Assembly (NCBI RefSeq): GCF_900105075.1
Contig: NZ_FNSK01000001.1
Location: 1,687,001-1,751,000 of the forward strand
DNA: 64,000 nt
Source of the DNA: Rhodobacter sp. 24-YEA-8
GTDB taxonomy: Bacteria > Pseudomonadota > Alphaproteobacteria > Rhodobacterales > Rhodobacteraceae
Direction of reading: 5' to 3'
Shown: positions 37,888 to 47,095 of the stretch, piece by piece
Position numbering within the stretch: the first letter of the stretch is position 1
Layout of the letters: every line of letters starts with the position of its first letter
Position numbers and translations under genes: made by a program
Notes under the pieces: generated by a model
What the model was told of the DNA's origin: nothing
Databases searched by the model: none
The model's input: the letters and a program-made list of their open reading frames with translations, nothing else

Positions 37888-37950
37888 AAAGGGGGCGCTG
37901 CCCCCTCGCAGCTGCGCCGCTCACCCCCGGGATATTTAGAGACAGATGAA
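37888..37950 (-). repeat. Gene-end repeat family 1, copy B
   Basis: Read on the minus strand: TTCATCTGTC, a T, then CTAAATATCCCGGGGG, followed by a GCGGCGCAGCTGCG stem and GGGGGC-AGC-GCCCCC-TTT. It begins 6 bases after the ccmE stop and points away from it. Its layout matches copy A at 24865-24927. Confidence 0.75.
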
Positions 37951-37955
37951 TTGGG

Positions 37956-38450
37956 TCAGGAGGCGGGCTGGTCTTTCGGGTCTTTATAGACGCCCTGCTC
38001 CTTCAGCGCATCCATCACCTCTTTCGGCATATAAGTCTCATCATGCTTGGCGAGAAGCGTGATCGCCTCGAAGGTTCCCCCAATGAGATTGCCGGTCGCA
38101 ATGGTGCCGGTGTTTTCCTTGAAGAGATCGGGACGCGGATCCTTGCCGATGTAGCGGACCGGGATCTCGGCGCCGCCATCGGTGATGATGAAATCGAAAT
38201 GCACGCCGGCGCGGTTGACGATCGAGCCGGTTTTCACAAGACCGCCAAGCCGGAAGATCTCGGTTTCGGGCGGGGCCTCGGCCAGCACCTGGGTCGGGCT
38301 GCGGAAAAAGTTGATGCCGTCTTTCAGGGCGAAGCCGATGAAGATCGTGGCCAGGACCATGGCAAGCGCCGCGAGCACGATGATCTGGATGCGGCGCTGT
38401 TTCTTCAGCCCCTTCATCCCCCGGAATTGCGGTTTCGCTGTGCTTTGCAT
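37956..38450 (-). CDS. ccmE: Cytochrome c maturation protein CcmE (haem chaperone)
   Basis: A 164-residue membrane-anchored periplasmic protein that carries haem covalently from CcmC to CcmF/H in system I cytochrome c maturation. A basic N-terminus and one membrane anchor (about residues 21-42) precede a beta-barrel OB fold. The haem-binding His136 is in LLAKHDETYMPKEV, with the axial ligand Tyr140. I start at 38450 (MQSTAKPQ); 22 upstream in-frame codons lack support. Other ccm genes are elsewhere. argC lies 82 bases upstream on the same strand. Confidence 0.95.
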   Translation of the reverse strand: MQSTAKPQFRGMKGLKKQRRIQIIVLAALAMVLATIFIGFALKDGINFFRSPTQVLAEAPPETEIFRLGGLVKTGSIVNRAGVHFDFIITDGGAEIPVRYIGKDPRPDLFKENTGTIATGNLIGGTFEAITLLAKHDETYMPKEVMDALKEQGVYKDPKDQPAS

Positions 38451-38502
38451 GGCTGTCCTTCCTTCGTCAGGGCAGTGGTGGCAGGTATTGCTTCCCTTTG
38501 CC

Positions 38503-38516
38503 CTGACTTCGATCAA
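38503..38516 (-). promoter_or_regulatory. FNR-like box upstream of ccmE
   Basis: On the minus strand the site reads TTGATCGAAGTCAG, one mismatch from the FNR core TTGA-N6-TCAA. It lies 53 bases upstream of the ccmE start. Plausible given the role of cytochrome c in anaerobic respiration, but a single mismatch site can arise by chance. Confidence 0.35.
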
Positions 38517-38531
38517 GTCCCCTGAAGGATG

Positions 38532-39560
38532 TTACGGGAAAACGGGCGCCATCAACAGGCCCGTGGTTTCATCGATCCCAAGCATGAGATTGGCGTTTTG
38601 CAGCGCCTGACCGGATGAGCCCTTGGTCAGATTGTCGAGCACCGCGATCACCACCACGCGCCCCGGGATCCGGTCGGCGATCACCCCGATATGGCAATGG
38701 TTCGAGCCGGCAATATCCCGCGTCGAGGGCAGCGCGCCGAAAGGCAGCACATGCAGGAACGGCTCTGACGCATAGGCTGCCGCAAGCGCGGCATGGACGG
38801 CCTTTGCATCGCCTTTGACATAGGTCGTGGCGAGAATGCCCCGATTCATCGGCAGAAGATGCGGGGTGAATTGCACCAGCACCGGCCGCCCGGCGATTTT
38901 CGAGAATTCCTGATCGAATTCGCCGAGATGGCGGTGTTTGCCGCCCGCCGAATAGGAATGGGTGCCGCCGGAAAGTTCGGCATGAAGAAGGTTTTCTTTG
39001 AGCGAGCGCCCCGCCCCCGACACCCCGGCCTTGAGGTCGATCAGGATGTCATCAAGGTCAATGATCCCTGCCGCGATCAGCGGGCGCAACGCATATTGCC
39101 CGGTTGCGGCATTGCAGCCGGTTCCGGCGATCAGGCGCCCCTTGCGGATATCATCGCGGTAGAATTCAGTGAGCCCGTAAACCGCCTCTTTCTGCATCTC
39201 GACGGCCGTATGGGGCTGACCATACCATTTCTCATAATCCGCCGGGTCGCGCAGACGGAAATCGGCCGAGAGATCGACGATCTTCAGATCCTTTGGCAGC
39301 TGTGAGATCACCGCCTGGCTGGTGGCATGGGGCAGCGCGCAGAAACAAAGGTCGATCTGCGCGAAATCGATCTCGTCGATCTTCACCAGTTGCGGCAGGT
39401 CGAGATGGCGCAGGAAGGGAAACACATCCGCCATCGCCATGCCGGCCTTGCGATCCGCCGAGAGTGCGGTGATCCGCATCTGGGGATGGCCGGCGATCAG
39501 GCGGACAAGCTCTGCCCCGGTATAGCCGGAGGCACCGAGAATTGCGATGCGGAAGGTCAT
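38532..39560 (-). CDS. argC: N-acetyl-gamma-glutamyl-phosphate reductase
   Basis: A 342-residue NADPH enzyme, third step of arginine synthesis. The N-terminal dinucleotide motif is [20 protein letters not shown] (residues 7-26). The catalytic Cys149 is in [15 protein letters not shown], and [13 protein letters not shown] plus [11 protein letters not shown] are family blocks. The start is the ATG at 39560 (MTFRIAILG); a Met 3 codons upstream is less likely. carA, also needed for arginine, is 33 kb away. Confidence 0.95.
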   Translation of the reverse strand: MTFRIAILGASGYTGAELVRLIAGHPQMRITALSADRKAGMAMADVFPFLRHLDLPQLVKIDEIDFAQIDLCFCALPHATSQAVISQLPKDLKIVDLSADFRLRDPADYEKWYGQPHTAVEMQKEAVYGLTEFYRDDIRKGRLIAGTGCNAATGQYALRPLIAAGIIDLDDILIDLKAGVSGAGRSLKENLLHAELSGGTHSYSAGGKHRHLGEFDQEFSKIAGRPVLVQFTPHLLPMNRGILATTYVKGDAKAVHAALAAAYASEPFLHVLPFGALPSTRDIAGSNHCHIGVIADRIPGRVVVIAVLDNLTKGSSGQALQNANLMLGIDETTGLLMAPVFP

Positions 39561-39665
39561 GGGCAGCATCCATCAGCAAAGGGAGATTTCTGCCCGCTTT
39601 CCTGACGTGATTTCCCGCTGTTTGCAATGCGGCATAGCGGCAAAAGAGCGGGTCCATGCCCCGCA

Positions 39666-39741
39666 TCCCGGAGTATTGAGATCAGGAGGAAAGGGCCCGA
39701 AAACGCCATGTTCCTCCTGACAGGAATGCCCCCGCCAGAGG
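39666..39741 (-). repeat. Gene-end repeat family 2, copy C
   Basis: On the minus strand it reads CCTCTGGCGGGGGCATTCC, then TCAGGAGGAA, a loop, TTTCCTCCTGAT and CAATACTCCGGGATGCGG. The long inverted repeat is TCAGGAGGA (39682-39690) with TCCTCCTGA (39712-39720). It lies 8 bases after the prfB stop. Copy D is at 53141-53200. Confidence 0.7.
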
Positions 39742-39749
39742 TGCGGCTC

Positions 39750-40871
39750 TCAGCTCTCGGCGTCGGCGCGGCTTTTGCCGGCCATATCCAGCGCGAGCGT
39801 TGCCGCCATGAAAGGATCCAGATCCCCGTCAAGCACGCCTTGCGTGTCCGAGGTCTCATGGTTTGTGCGCAGATCTTTCACCATCTGATAGGGCTGCAAC
39901 ACGTAAGAGCGGATCTGGTTGCCCCAGCCCGCATCCCCTTTGGCATCATGCGCCTCGTTGATCGCCGCCGAACGCTTGTCCAGCTCTTGCTGGTAAAGCC
40001 GCGCCTTCAGCGCATTCATCGCAATCTCGCGGTTCTGGTGCTGCGATTTCAGCGAAGAGGTCACCACGATCCCGGTCGGGAAGTGGGTGATCCTGACCGC
40101 CGAGTCGGTTTTGTTCACGTGCTGACCGCCGGCGCCGGATGAGCGGAAGGTGTCGATGCGGATATCCTTATCCAGCACCTCGATCTCGATATTGTCATCG
40201 ACCACCGGATAGACCCAGACGCTCGCGAACGAGGTCTGGCGCTTGTCGCCCGAGCCAAAGGGCGAAATGCGAACCAGGCGATGCACCCCCGATTCCGTCT
40301 TCAGCCAACCGTAAGCGTTATGGCCGGAAATCTTATAGGCGACCGATTTGATCCCCGCCTCCTGCCCGGCTTCCTCCGAGAGCATCTCGACCGTGAAACC
40401 GCGACGCTCCGCCCAGCGGGTAAACATCCGCGCCAGCATCTCGGCCCAGTCCTGCGATTCCGTGCCGCCCGCGCCTGCATTGATCTCAAGGAACGTGTCA
40501 TTGCTGTCGGCCTCGCCATTCAGCAAAGCTTCCAGCTCTTTTTGCGCCGCCACTTCCAGGAGTGCCTTCAGCGCATCCTCGGCCTCTGCGACCAGCGCAT
40601 CCTCGCCCTCGGCCTCGCCCAGCTCGATCAGCCCGAGATTGTCATTCAGCCCGCTCTCGATCAGGCGGTAGCCGTTCAGCGCATCCATCAGGGATTGCCG
40701 CTCGCGCATCAGCTTCTGCGCCCGGGCCGGATCATTCCAGAGATCCGGCTGCTCGATCAGCGCATTGAACTCCTCAAGCCGGTGCGGCGCCATCTCAAGG
40801 TCGATCCGCTGCGCCAGAAGGCCCAGCGACTTGCGGATCTGATCAACATTGCCTTGCGTCTCGGCGCGCAT
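39750..40871 (-). CDS. prfB: Peptide chain release factor 2
   Basis: A 373-residue class I release factor reading UGA and UAA. The stop-codon recognition tripeptide SPF is in RISPFGSGDKRQTSF, and the peptidyl-tRNA hydrolysis motif GGQ is in SSGAGGQHVNKTDSAVR (about residue 248). The frame is continuous through the N-terminus, so the autoregulatory +1 frameshift known from E. coli prfB is absent. It is 127 bases downstream of mrcA on the same strand. Confidence 0.97.
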   Translation of the reverse strand: MRAETQGNVDQIRKSLGLLAQRIDLEMAPHRLEEFNALIEQPDLWNDPARAQKLMRERQSLMDALNGYRLIESGLNDNLGLIELGEAEGEDALVAEAEDALKALLEVAAQKELEALLNGEADSNDTFLEINAGAGGTESQDWAEMLARMFTRWAERRGFTVEMLSEEAGQEAGIKSVAYKISGHNAYGWLKTESGVHRLVRISPFGSGDKRQTSFASVWVYPVVDDNIEIEVLDKDIRIDTFRSSGAGGQHVNKTDSAVRITHFPTGIVVTSSLKSQHQNREIAMNALKARLYQQELDKRSAAINEAHDAKGDAGWGNQIRSYVLQPYQMVKDLRTNHETSDTQGVLDGDLDPFMAATLALDMAGKSRADAES

Positions 40872-40998
40872 AACTCACCCTCTCAATCATCGAGCGGCGT
40901 CATATCTCCTGGGGCTCTCCGGAACAAGGGGCCTGTGCGCGCGCGCCCCAAGCAACACCACCCCGAGGCGCGGCGCCCGGCGCGCGTCCCTGCCATGG

Positions 40999-43554
40999 TC
41001 AGTAGAGCCCGCCCGATGACACCGTGCCGAAATCCGCCTTGCCCGGGATCACCCGCGTCTCGCCCGTCGCAGTTGTAACCGAAGCCGAGCCGCTTTCCGT
41101 CTCGCCATAGGCAAACAAGGGCAGGTTCTGGCCCATCTCGAAGCCGCCATCCACCAGCGCGCCCAGACCGAAATCGGTATCCGTGCCCTCGCGGAAATAT
41201 TCCGCCACCACATTCGCACCCGAAGCATCATCCGAAAGGCGTGCGCCGGTGAACCGGTCGATCTTCACGAAATAACCCCCCGGCGGCACTTTGAACTTCG
41301 AGCCGCCGTATTTCTTCACGACTTCTTTCATGAAATCCTGGAAGACCGGTACGCAAAGCGTCCCGCCATAGGCGCGCGACCCAAGCGTCCTCGGCTGGTC
41401 AAACCCGATATAGCAGCCCGCCACGATGTTCGACGTATAGCCGATGAACCAGACATCCTTGGCGTCATTGGTCGTGCCGGTCTTGCCCGCCACCGGCACC
41501 GGCAGCCTGACCCCACTGCCCGAGCCGCGCTGCACCACGCCTTCCAGCATCGATGTCAGCTGATAGGCGGTGATCGCATCCATCACCCGCTCGCGGTTCG
41601 AGGTGATCTTCACCCCATTGCCTCTCGGCAGATCACCGGCGCCGCAATCCTCGCAAGAGCGTTTGTCATGGCGGTAGATGGTGCGCCCGTAGCGATCCTG
41701 CACCCGGTCGACCAGCGTGGGCTCCACGCGCTCACCACCATTGGCGAACATCGCATAGGCCGCCACCATCTTGTAAAGCGTGGTCTCCTGGGCACCGAGG
41801 CTGTTCGCCAGATGCTGGCCCAGCCGGTCATAGACGCCAAAACGCTCGGCATAGGCCGCGACCGTCGACATCCCCACTTCCTGTGCCAGACGAATGGTCA
41901 TCAGGTTCCGCGACTGCTCGATCCCGGTCCTCAGAGGTGTTGGTCCGTAGAATTTGTTCGAGGCATTCTTGGGTGTCCAGAGCCCCTGCGGCGTCTCGAT
42001 CTCGATCGGCGCATCGACCACGATGGTCGCGGGCGTATAGCCGCTGTCCAGCGCTGCCGCATAGACAAAGGGTTTGAACGAAGAGCCCGGCTGGCGTTCG
42101 GCCTGGGTGGCACGGTTGAACACAGAATACTGATACGAGAACCCGCCCTGCATCGCGAGCACCCGGCCGGTATTCACGTCCATCGCCATGAAGGCGCCCT
42201 GCACTTCCGGCACCTGGCGCAGGGTCCAGCGGATGAAGGCGCCATCGGCATCCTTCACCATGCGGCGCACCAGCACCACATCTCCGACTTCGACCAGATC
42301 AGAGGCGCGTGTCGCCTTCTTGCCCAGCTTGCCATCGGCCAGGCGTTTCCTGGCCCAGGTCACGTCATCAGCCGGAATATCACCGGTTTCAGCCACGCCC
42401 TCGATGCCGATTGTGGCAGAGCGCTCGCCCAGCGAGAGCACCACCGCCGGATACCAGCCCTCGATATCGCGCGACACATCCGTCGCACTCAGCGCCGCGC
42501 GCCAGTCTTCCTCGCGTGACAGCTGATCGACCGCGATGGTCTTCCCGGTGCCGCGCCAGACGCCGATGCCACGGTCATATTTCTCCAGCGCCTTGCGCAA
42601 AGCCGACTGGGCGATTTCCTGCAATTCCTGGTCGATGGTGGCGCGGATCGTCATGCCGCCTTCAAAGAATTCCTTGCGGCCGAAATCCCGCGACAACTGG
42701 CGCGAGACTTCTTCGGTGAAATAGGTGCGCCCGGGAAGCTCTTGCCGGAAAGACGGGAAATCGCCGTTCTGCACCGACAAAAGCGGGGCTTCGCGCTCGG
42801 ATTTCCAGCTGGCCTCGTCGATATAGCCGTTATCGCGCATCTCGCGCAGCACATAGTTGCGCCGGTCGATCAGCTTCTGGCGATTGCGCACCGGGTGGAA
42901 ATCCGATGGCGCCTTCGGCATCGAGGCCAGGGTCGCCGCCTCATGCGGTGACAGCTCGGTCAGGGATTTGTTGAAATAGGTCTGGGCCGCCGCCGCAACG
43001 CCGTAGGAATTCTGCCCGAGGAAGATCTCGTTGAGATAGATCTCGAGGATTCTCTCTTTTGACAGCGTCTCCTCAAGCCGTGTGGCGAGGATGATTTCCT
43101 TGATCTTGCGCTCGACCCCGGCTGCGCCCTTACGGGTGCCGTCGAGCAGCATGTTCTTCGCCACCTGCTGCGTGATGGTCGAGGCGCCGCGCACATCCTG
43201 GCCGCGCGATTTGACCGCCTCGGATAAGGCGGCGAGCATACCACCGGCATCATAGCCCTGATGGCTGAAGAAATTCTTGTCCTCCGCCGAAACAAAGGCC
43301 TGTTTCACCAGATCGGGAATATCCTCGGCCGAGACAAACAAGCGGCGTTCATCGGCGAATTCATCCAGGATCCGCCCCTCACCGGAATAGATCCGGCTGA
43401 TGGTGGCGGGGGCGTATTTCGCGAGGCTCTCATGGCTTGGCAGATCGCGCGAATACATCCAGAAAATCGCGCCAACCGTCAGGGCACCAAAGAAGATGCC
43501 AAGCGTGACAGCTGAAAAGATAGCCCCAAAGAAAGAGGCGATGAATCGCAACAC
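40999..43554 (-). CDS. mrcA: Penicillin-binding protein 1A (bifunctional)
   Basis: An 851-residue bifunctional peptidoglycan synthase. One N-terminal membrane anchor (about residues 12-33) precedes the GT51 glycosyltransferase domain, whose catalytic Glu91 is in SAEDKNFFSHQG; RGASTITQQVAKN and KIKEIILATRLE follow. The transpeptidase domain has SSFK (catalytic Ser, near residue 490), SRN in EQSRNLM and KTGTT (near 692). An OB-like insert lies between the domains, usual for PBP1A. It is downstream of the AmiC-type amidase on the same strand, forming a wall synthesis and remodelling group. Confidence 0.96.
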   Translation of the reverse strand: MLRFIASFFGAIFSAVTLGIFFGALTVGAIFWMYSRDLPSHESLAKYAPATISRIYSGEGRILDEFADERRLFVSAEDIPDLVKQAFVSAEDKNFFSHQGYDAGGMLAALSEAVKSRGQDVRGASTITQQVAKNMLLDGTRKGAAGVERKIKEIILATRLEETLSKERILEIYLNEIFLGQNSYGVAAAAQTYFNKSLTELSPHEAATLASMPKAPSDFHPVRNRQKLIDRRNYVLREMRDNGYIDEASWKSEREAPLLSVQNGDFPSFRQELPGRTYFTEEVSRQLSRDFGRKEFFEGGMTIRATIDQELQEIAQSALRKALEKYDRGIGVWRGTGKTIAVDQLSREEDWRAALSATDVSRDIEGWYPAVVLSLGERSATIGIEGVAETGDIPADDVTWARKRLADGKLGKKATRASDLVEVGDVVLVRRMVKDADGAFIRWTLRQVPEVQGAFMAMDVNTGRVLAMQGGFSYQYSVFNRATQAERQPGSSFKPFVYAAALDSGYTPATIVVDAPIEIETPQGLWTPKNASNKFYGPTPLRTGIEQSRNLMTIRLAQEVGMSTVAAYAERFGVYDRLGQHLANSLGAQETTLYKMVAAYAMFANGGERVEPTLVDRVQDRYGRTIYRHDKRSCEDCGAGDLPRGNGVKITSNRERVMDAITAYQLTSMLEGVVQRGSGSGVRLPVPVAGKTGTTNDAKDVWFIGYTSNIVAGCYIGFDQPRTLGSRAYGGTLCVPVFQDFMKEVVKKYGGSKFKVPPGGYFVKIDRFTGARLSDDASGANVVAEYFREGTDTDFGLGALVDGGFEMGQNLPLFAYGETESGSASVTTATGETRVIPGKADFGTVSSGGLY

Positions 43555-43684
43555 TGCTCTGATCCCCGGATGATGCTGCCTTTCCCTATATCAGACGCGC
43601 CCCCCCGTCAAAACCCTGGCCATCACCAGATCGTCACCCCGGCGGAAACCGCCCCCCTGCGCGGCCTGTCACCGGACAGAACGC

Positions 43685-44947
43685 TCAGTCCCGCGCCGCC
43701 CGCAAAGCCGCATCTTCCTTTGCCCAGACAAGGATCCCGTCCCGCATCGCCGCAGCCATCCTGGCCCGCCATTCCGGATCGGTCAGCCGCTTCAGATCCC
43801 GCGCCGAAGACAGAAAGCCCAGTTCCACCAGAACCGAGGGAATATCGGGGGATTTCAGCACCGAGAACCCGCCCTCCTGATGTGGCTTGCGGTGCATCCT
43901 GAGATCCGCCCCCTTTATCGAGGCCTCCAGCGCTGACACCAGCCGGTCGATCCTCGGCTTTGTCTCGGTCCGTGCCATGTCGATCAGCACTGTCGCCACC
44001 AGATCGTCCTGGGCCGAAAGATCGATCCCCGCCAGCAGATCGTCACGCTCATGCCGTTCAGCCAGCGCCTCCGCCGCCGCGTCGCTGGCCGCACCCGAAA
44101 GGGTGTAAAGCGTCGCGCCATGCGCCTCGCCTTCGGCCAGAGCATCGGCATGGAGCGAGAGGAACAGATCCGCGCCCGCCGCCCGCGCCACCGAGATCCG
44201 CGTCTCAAGCGGGACGAAGATGTCTTCCTCGCGGGTCAGAACCACTTTGAACCGTTCGTCCCGCGCCAGCAATTCCTTGAATTCGCGGGCGAATGTCAGC
44301 ATCAGATCGGCTTCTTTATGGCCATCCCGCTCGGCACCAGGATCGATGCCGCCATGACCGGGGTCAAGCACCACGATGATCGGCCCGCCCGCGCGCCTCG
44401 CGATCACCGCAACATCTGCAGGTGCTGGGAGAGACCATTCCTGAGGCTCCGGCAGCGCGGTGATTTTTGCGAAATTTGCCGCCGAACTCGGGCTGAGACG
44501 AATGGTCAGCCGTGCCGTCTCGGCGGCCCCTGCCCGGCCGGTCTCCATCCCCGCCCGGAGCACCTGCCAGGGCCCGTCCAGCTCGATCACCAGCCTCGAC
44601 CAGCCGGGGCGGAAGATCCCCGCCCGCATCGCACGAACAGGCTCTGCCGCCTGGGGCATCCGTTCAAGGCCCGCCCAGTCGACCTCTCGCATGTCAAGGA
44701 TCATGCGCGGCGGGTTATCAAGCATCCTCACCCGCCAGGGCACCGGCTGGCTGATCGAAAGATCCAGCACCAGATCGCCGGTCTCCTGCAAAAGCGACGA
44801 TTTAGCCGGGTCAAACCGGGCCAGCGCGCTCAGCGCGGGCGCGACGGGCGGCGGGCCTGTCTCGGCCCTGAGGTCCGGCACGGATGCACCAGACAGCATG
44901 ACAGCAAGAGCGATGACAACTGCCCGCGCCAGCCTTGAAACGCCCAT
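43685..44947 (-). CDS. N-acetylmuramoyl-L-alanine amidase (AmiC-type, AMIN domain)
   Basis: A 420-residue exported zinc amidase that cleaves the glycan-peptide bond to split daughter cells. The start at 44947 gives a clear signal peptide (about residues 1-27); the longer frame upstream puts 30 odd residues ahead of it. An AMIN localisation domain spans about 45-165. The Amidase_3 domain has VVLDPGHGGIDPGA (first zinc His), a Glu in KEADLML, SLHADAL (second His) and the catalytic Glu in VLVELGFLSS. mrcA lies 130 bases downstream. Confidence 0.93.
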   Translation of the reverse strand: MGVSRLARAVVIALAVMLSGASVPDLRAETGPPPVAPALSALARFDPAKSSLLQETGDLVLDLSISQPVPWRVRMLDNPPRMILDMREVDWAGLERMPQAAEPVRAMRAGIFRPGWSRLVIELDGPWQVLRAGMETGRAGAAETARLTIRLSPSSAANFAKITALPEPQEWSLPAPADVAVIARRAGGPIIVVLDPGHGGIDPGAERDGHKEADLMLTFAREFKELLARDERFKVVLTREEDIFVPLETRISVARAAGADLFLSLHADALAEGEAHGATLYTLSGAASDAAAEALAERHERDDLLAGIDLSAQDDLVATVLIDMARTETKPRIDRLVSALEASIKGADLRMHRKPHQEGGFSVLKSPDIPSVLVELGFLSSARDLKRLTDPEWRARMAAAMRDGILVWAKEDAALRAARD

Positions 44948-45037
44948 AAAGCCCGATCCCCGCAACCCGCATCCGGCACCGATCAAAGGCCGGAAATTGT
45001 TCCCGCGACTATGGAAAATCCGCCGCGTGAAGTCCAT

Positions 45038-46189
45038 TCACCTTGCGGCCATGAAGCGCGAGAGCCGCGCCAGCCCCTCGACAATATCCGCCGTCGCCCG
45101 CGCATAGGAAAAGCGCAGCCGCTGCCGGCCCCGGATCGGGTCGAAATCCAGCCCCGGCGTCACCGCCACGCCTGCGTTCTGCAGGATCTCGCTGGCAAAT
45201 TCCAGGCTGTTCTCCGTCAGGTCAGACACATCGGCATAGATGTAGAACGCCCCGTCCGGCGGCGCGATCCGGGTGAAACCGGCTTTCGGCAGGCCTTCCA
45301 GCATCAGACGGCGGTTCTCGCGGTAGACGGCGCGATTGGCCTCCAGCTCGTCGGTGCAATCCAGCGCCGCCAGGGCCGCGATCTGGGCAGGATGGGGCGG
45401 GCAGATGAACATATTCTGCGCCAGCCGCTCGACCCGGCGGATCTGATCCTCAGGCACCACCATCCAGCCGATGCGCCAGCCGGTCATCGAGAAATATTTC
45501 GAGAAGGAATTGATCACCCAGGCATTATCGCTGACCTCCAGCGCCGAAACCGCCCGCGCGCCGTAATGCAGCCCGTGATAGATCTCGTCCGAGATGAAGG
45601 GGATGCCGCGCGCCCCGGCCCAGCCGGTCAGCGCCGCCAGGGCCTCGCGGTCAAGCATCGTGCCGCTCGGGTTGCCAGGTGAGGCGACGATCAGCCCGTC
45701 GAGATCATGGCCCTCAAGATCCGCCGGCACCGGCTGCAGCCGGTTCTCGTCCTGCGCCGGGATGCCGACCGGCACCAGCGACAGCGCGCGCAGGATCTGA
45801 CGGTAGCTCGGATAGCCCGGCTCTCCGATCCCGACCCGCTGACCGGCATCGAAAAGCGCCGTGAACGCCAGCAGGAACGCGCCGGAAGAGCCAGAGGTCA
45901 CGATGACCCGGGCAGGATCGAGATCGATATTGTACCAGCGCCGGTAAAGCGCGGCGATGCCCGCGCGCAGCTCTGGCAGGCCGGTCGCGACCGTATAGCC
46001 CAGTGGCTGGTCAAGGGCCCGGATCAGCGCGTCGCGGGCGGCTTTCGGCGCGGGCGTGCCGGGCTGGCCGACTTCCATATGGATGATATGGCGGCCTTCG
46101 GCCTCAAGCCGGCGGGCCTGTTCCATCACATCCATCACAATAAAGGGATCGACATCACCCCGCCTGGATCCCTGACTTGTAATGCCCAT
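45038..46189 (-). CDS. Class I/II PLP-dependent aminotransferase
   Basis: A 383-residue fold-type I aminotransferase. The PLP lysine is in NSFSKYFSMTGWRIGW, the pyridine-binding Asp/Tyr in SDEIYHGL, the Asn in SPGNPSGT and the carboxylate-binding Arg in RLRFSYA. The subgroup is aspartate/aromatic aminotransferase-like (AatA type), but the substrate cannot be set from sequence alone. It lies 90 bases upstream of the amidase on the same strand and is divergent from the DsbA-like gene. Confidence 0.88.
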   Translation of the reverse strand: MGITSQGSRRGDVDPFIVMDVMEQARRLEAEGRHIIHMEVGQPGTPAPKAARDALIRALDQPLGYTVATGLPELRAGIAALYRRWYNIDLDPARVIVTSGSSGAFLLAFTALFDAGQRVGIGEPGYPSYRQILRALSLVPVGIPAQDENRLQPVPADLEGHDLDGLIVASPGNPSGTMLDREALAALTGWAGARGIPFISDEIYHGLHYGARAVSALEVSDNAWVINSFSKYFSMTGWRIGWMVVPEDQIRRVERLAQNMFICPPHPAQIAALAALDCTDELEANRAVYRENRRLMLEGLPKAGFTRIAPPDGAFYIYADVSDLTENSLEFASEILQNAGVAVTPGLDFDPIRGRQRLRFSYARATADIVEGLARLSRFMAAR

Positions 46190-46276
46190 CCGCTGCCCCC
46201 TAAAATGCCGGAAATCACGCGCCAGCCGGCTGACTGGACCCTGCGCGTGCCAAGGTCAACCCGGAAGGATTCCCCT

Positions 46277-47026
46277 ATGCGCCCCGCCCTCGCCCTTGCC
46301 GCGCTTCTGACGGCTGTCTCAGTTCCTGCGGTAAAGGCGGAAAGCCTGAAAGACATGATCACCGCCGAGCCGGAGGTTTTCAACGAAGCGGTTGCCGACT
46401 ACCTTCTGGCCAATCCCGAAATCATCATCGAGGCGATGAAGGTTCTGCAATCGCGCGAGGATGATGCCGCCGCCAGCCGCGATATCGACATGCTGGCCGC
46501 GAACCGCGATGCGATCTTCAACAATGCCGCCGACTGGTCGGGTGGCAACCTTCAGGGCGATGTGGTGCTGGTCGAATTCATGGATTACCGCTGCGGCTAT
46601 TGCCACAAGGCCTTTGAAGAGGTCGAAGAACTGGTGAAAAGCGACGGCAATATCCGTTTCGTGCTGAAGGAATTCCCGGTGCTGGGCGAGCAGTCGGTGC
46701 TGGCGGCGAAATTCGCCATCGCGGTCAAGATGCTCCATGGCGACGAGGCCTATAAGAAAGCGCATGACGCGCTTTTCGCGATGCGCGGCGATATGACGCC
46801 CGAGACACTGACGCGGCTGGCGGAAGGGCTGGGCTATGACGGTGCGGCGCTGCTGGCAAAGGCCGCGACGCCCGAAGTCCAGGCGGTGATCGATGCCAAT
46901 TATGCGCTGGCCGATACGATGGCGATCAACGGCACGCCGACCTTCGTGATCGATGACGCGATGGTGCGCGGCTATGTGCCGCTGGACGGAATGCGCCAGA
47001 TTGTCGAGCGCCAGCGCAAGGGCTGA
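46277..47026 (+). CDS. DsbA family thiol-disulfide oxidoreductase
   Basis: A 249-residue periplasmic thioredoxin-fold protein. The ATG at 46277 follows GGAAGGA. The signal peptide is about residues 1-21. A helical N-terminal extension (about 25-85) resembles that of ScsC/Com1-type proteins, which can oligomerise. The redox motif is Cys106-Gly-Tyr-Cys109 in DYRCGYCHKAF, and the cis-Pro is in NGTPTFVIDD. It may act as oxidase or isomerase; a partner DsbB or DsbD gene is not adjacent. Confidence 0.9.
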   Translation: MRPALALAALLTAVSVPAVKAESLKDMITAEPEVFNEAVADYLLANPEIIIEAMKVLQSREDDAAASRDIDMLAANRDAIFNNAADWSGGNLQGDVVLVEFMDYRCGYCHKAFEEVEELVKSDGNIRFVLKEFPVLGEQSVLAAKFAIAVKMLHGDEAYKKAHDALFAMRGDMTPETLTRLAEGLGYDGAALLAKAATPEVQAVIDANYALADTMAINGTPTFVIDDAMVRGYVPLDGMRQIVERQRKG

Positions 47027-47043
47027 TCTTCACATCTCAGATT

Positions 47044-47083
47044 AAAAAAGCCCCGCAATCCTTTCAGATTGCGGGGTTTTTTG
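47044..47083. terminator. Bidirectional terminator between the DsbA-like gene and ispG
   Basis: AAAAAAGCCCCGCAATC and GATTGCGGGGTTTTTT form an 11-bp stem with A and T runs, serving both converging genes. Confidence 0.92.
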
Positions 47084-47095
47084 ATGTCTGCGTAA

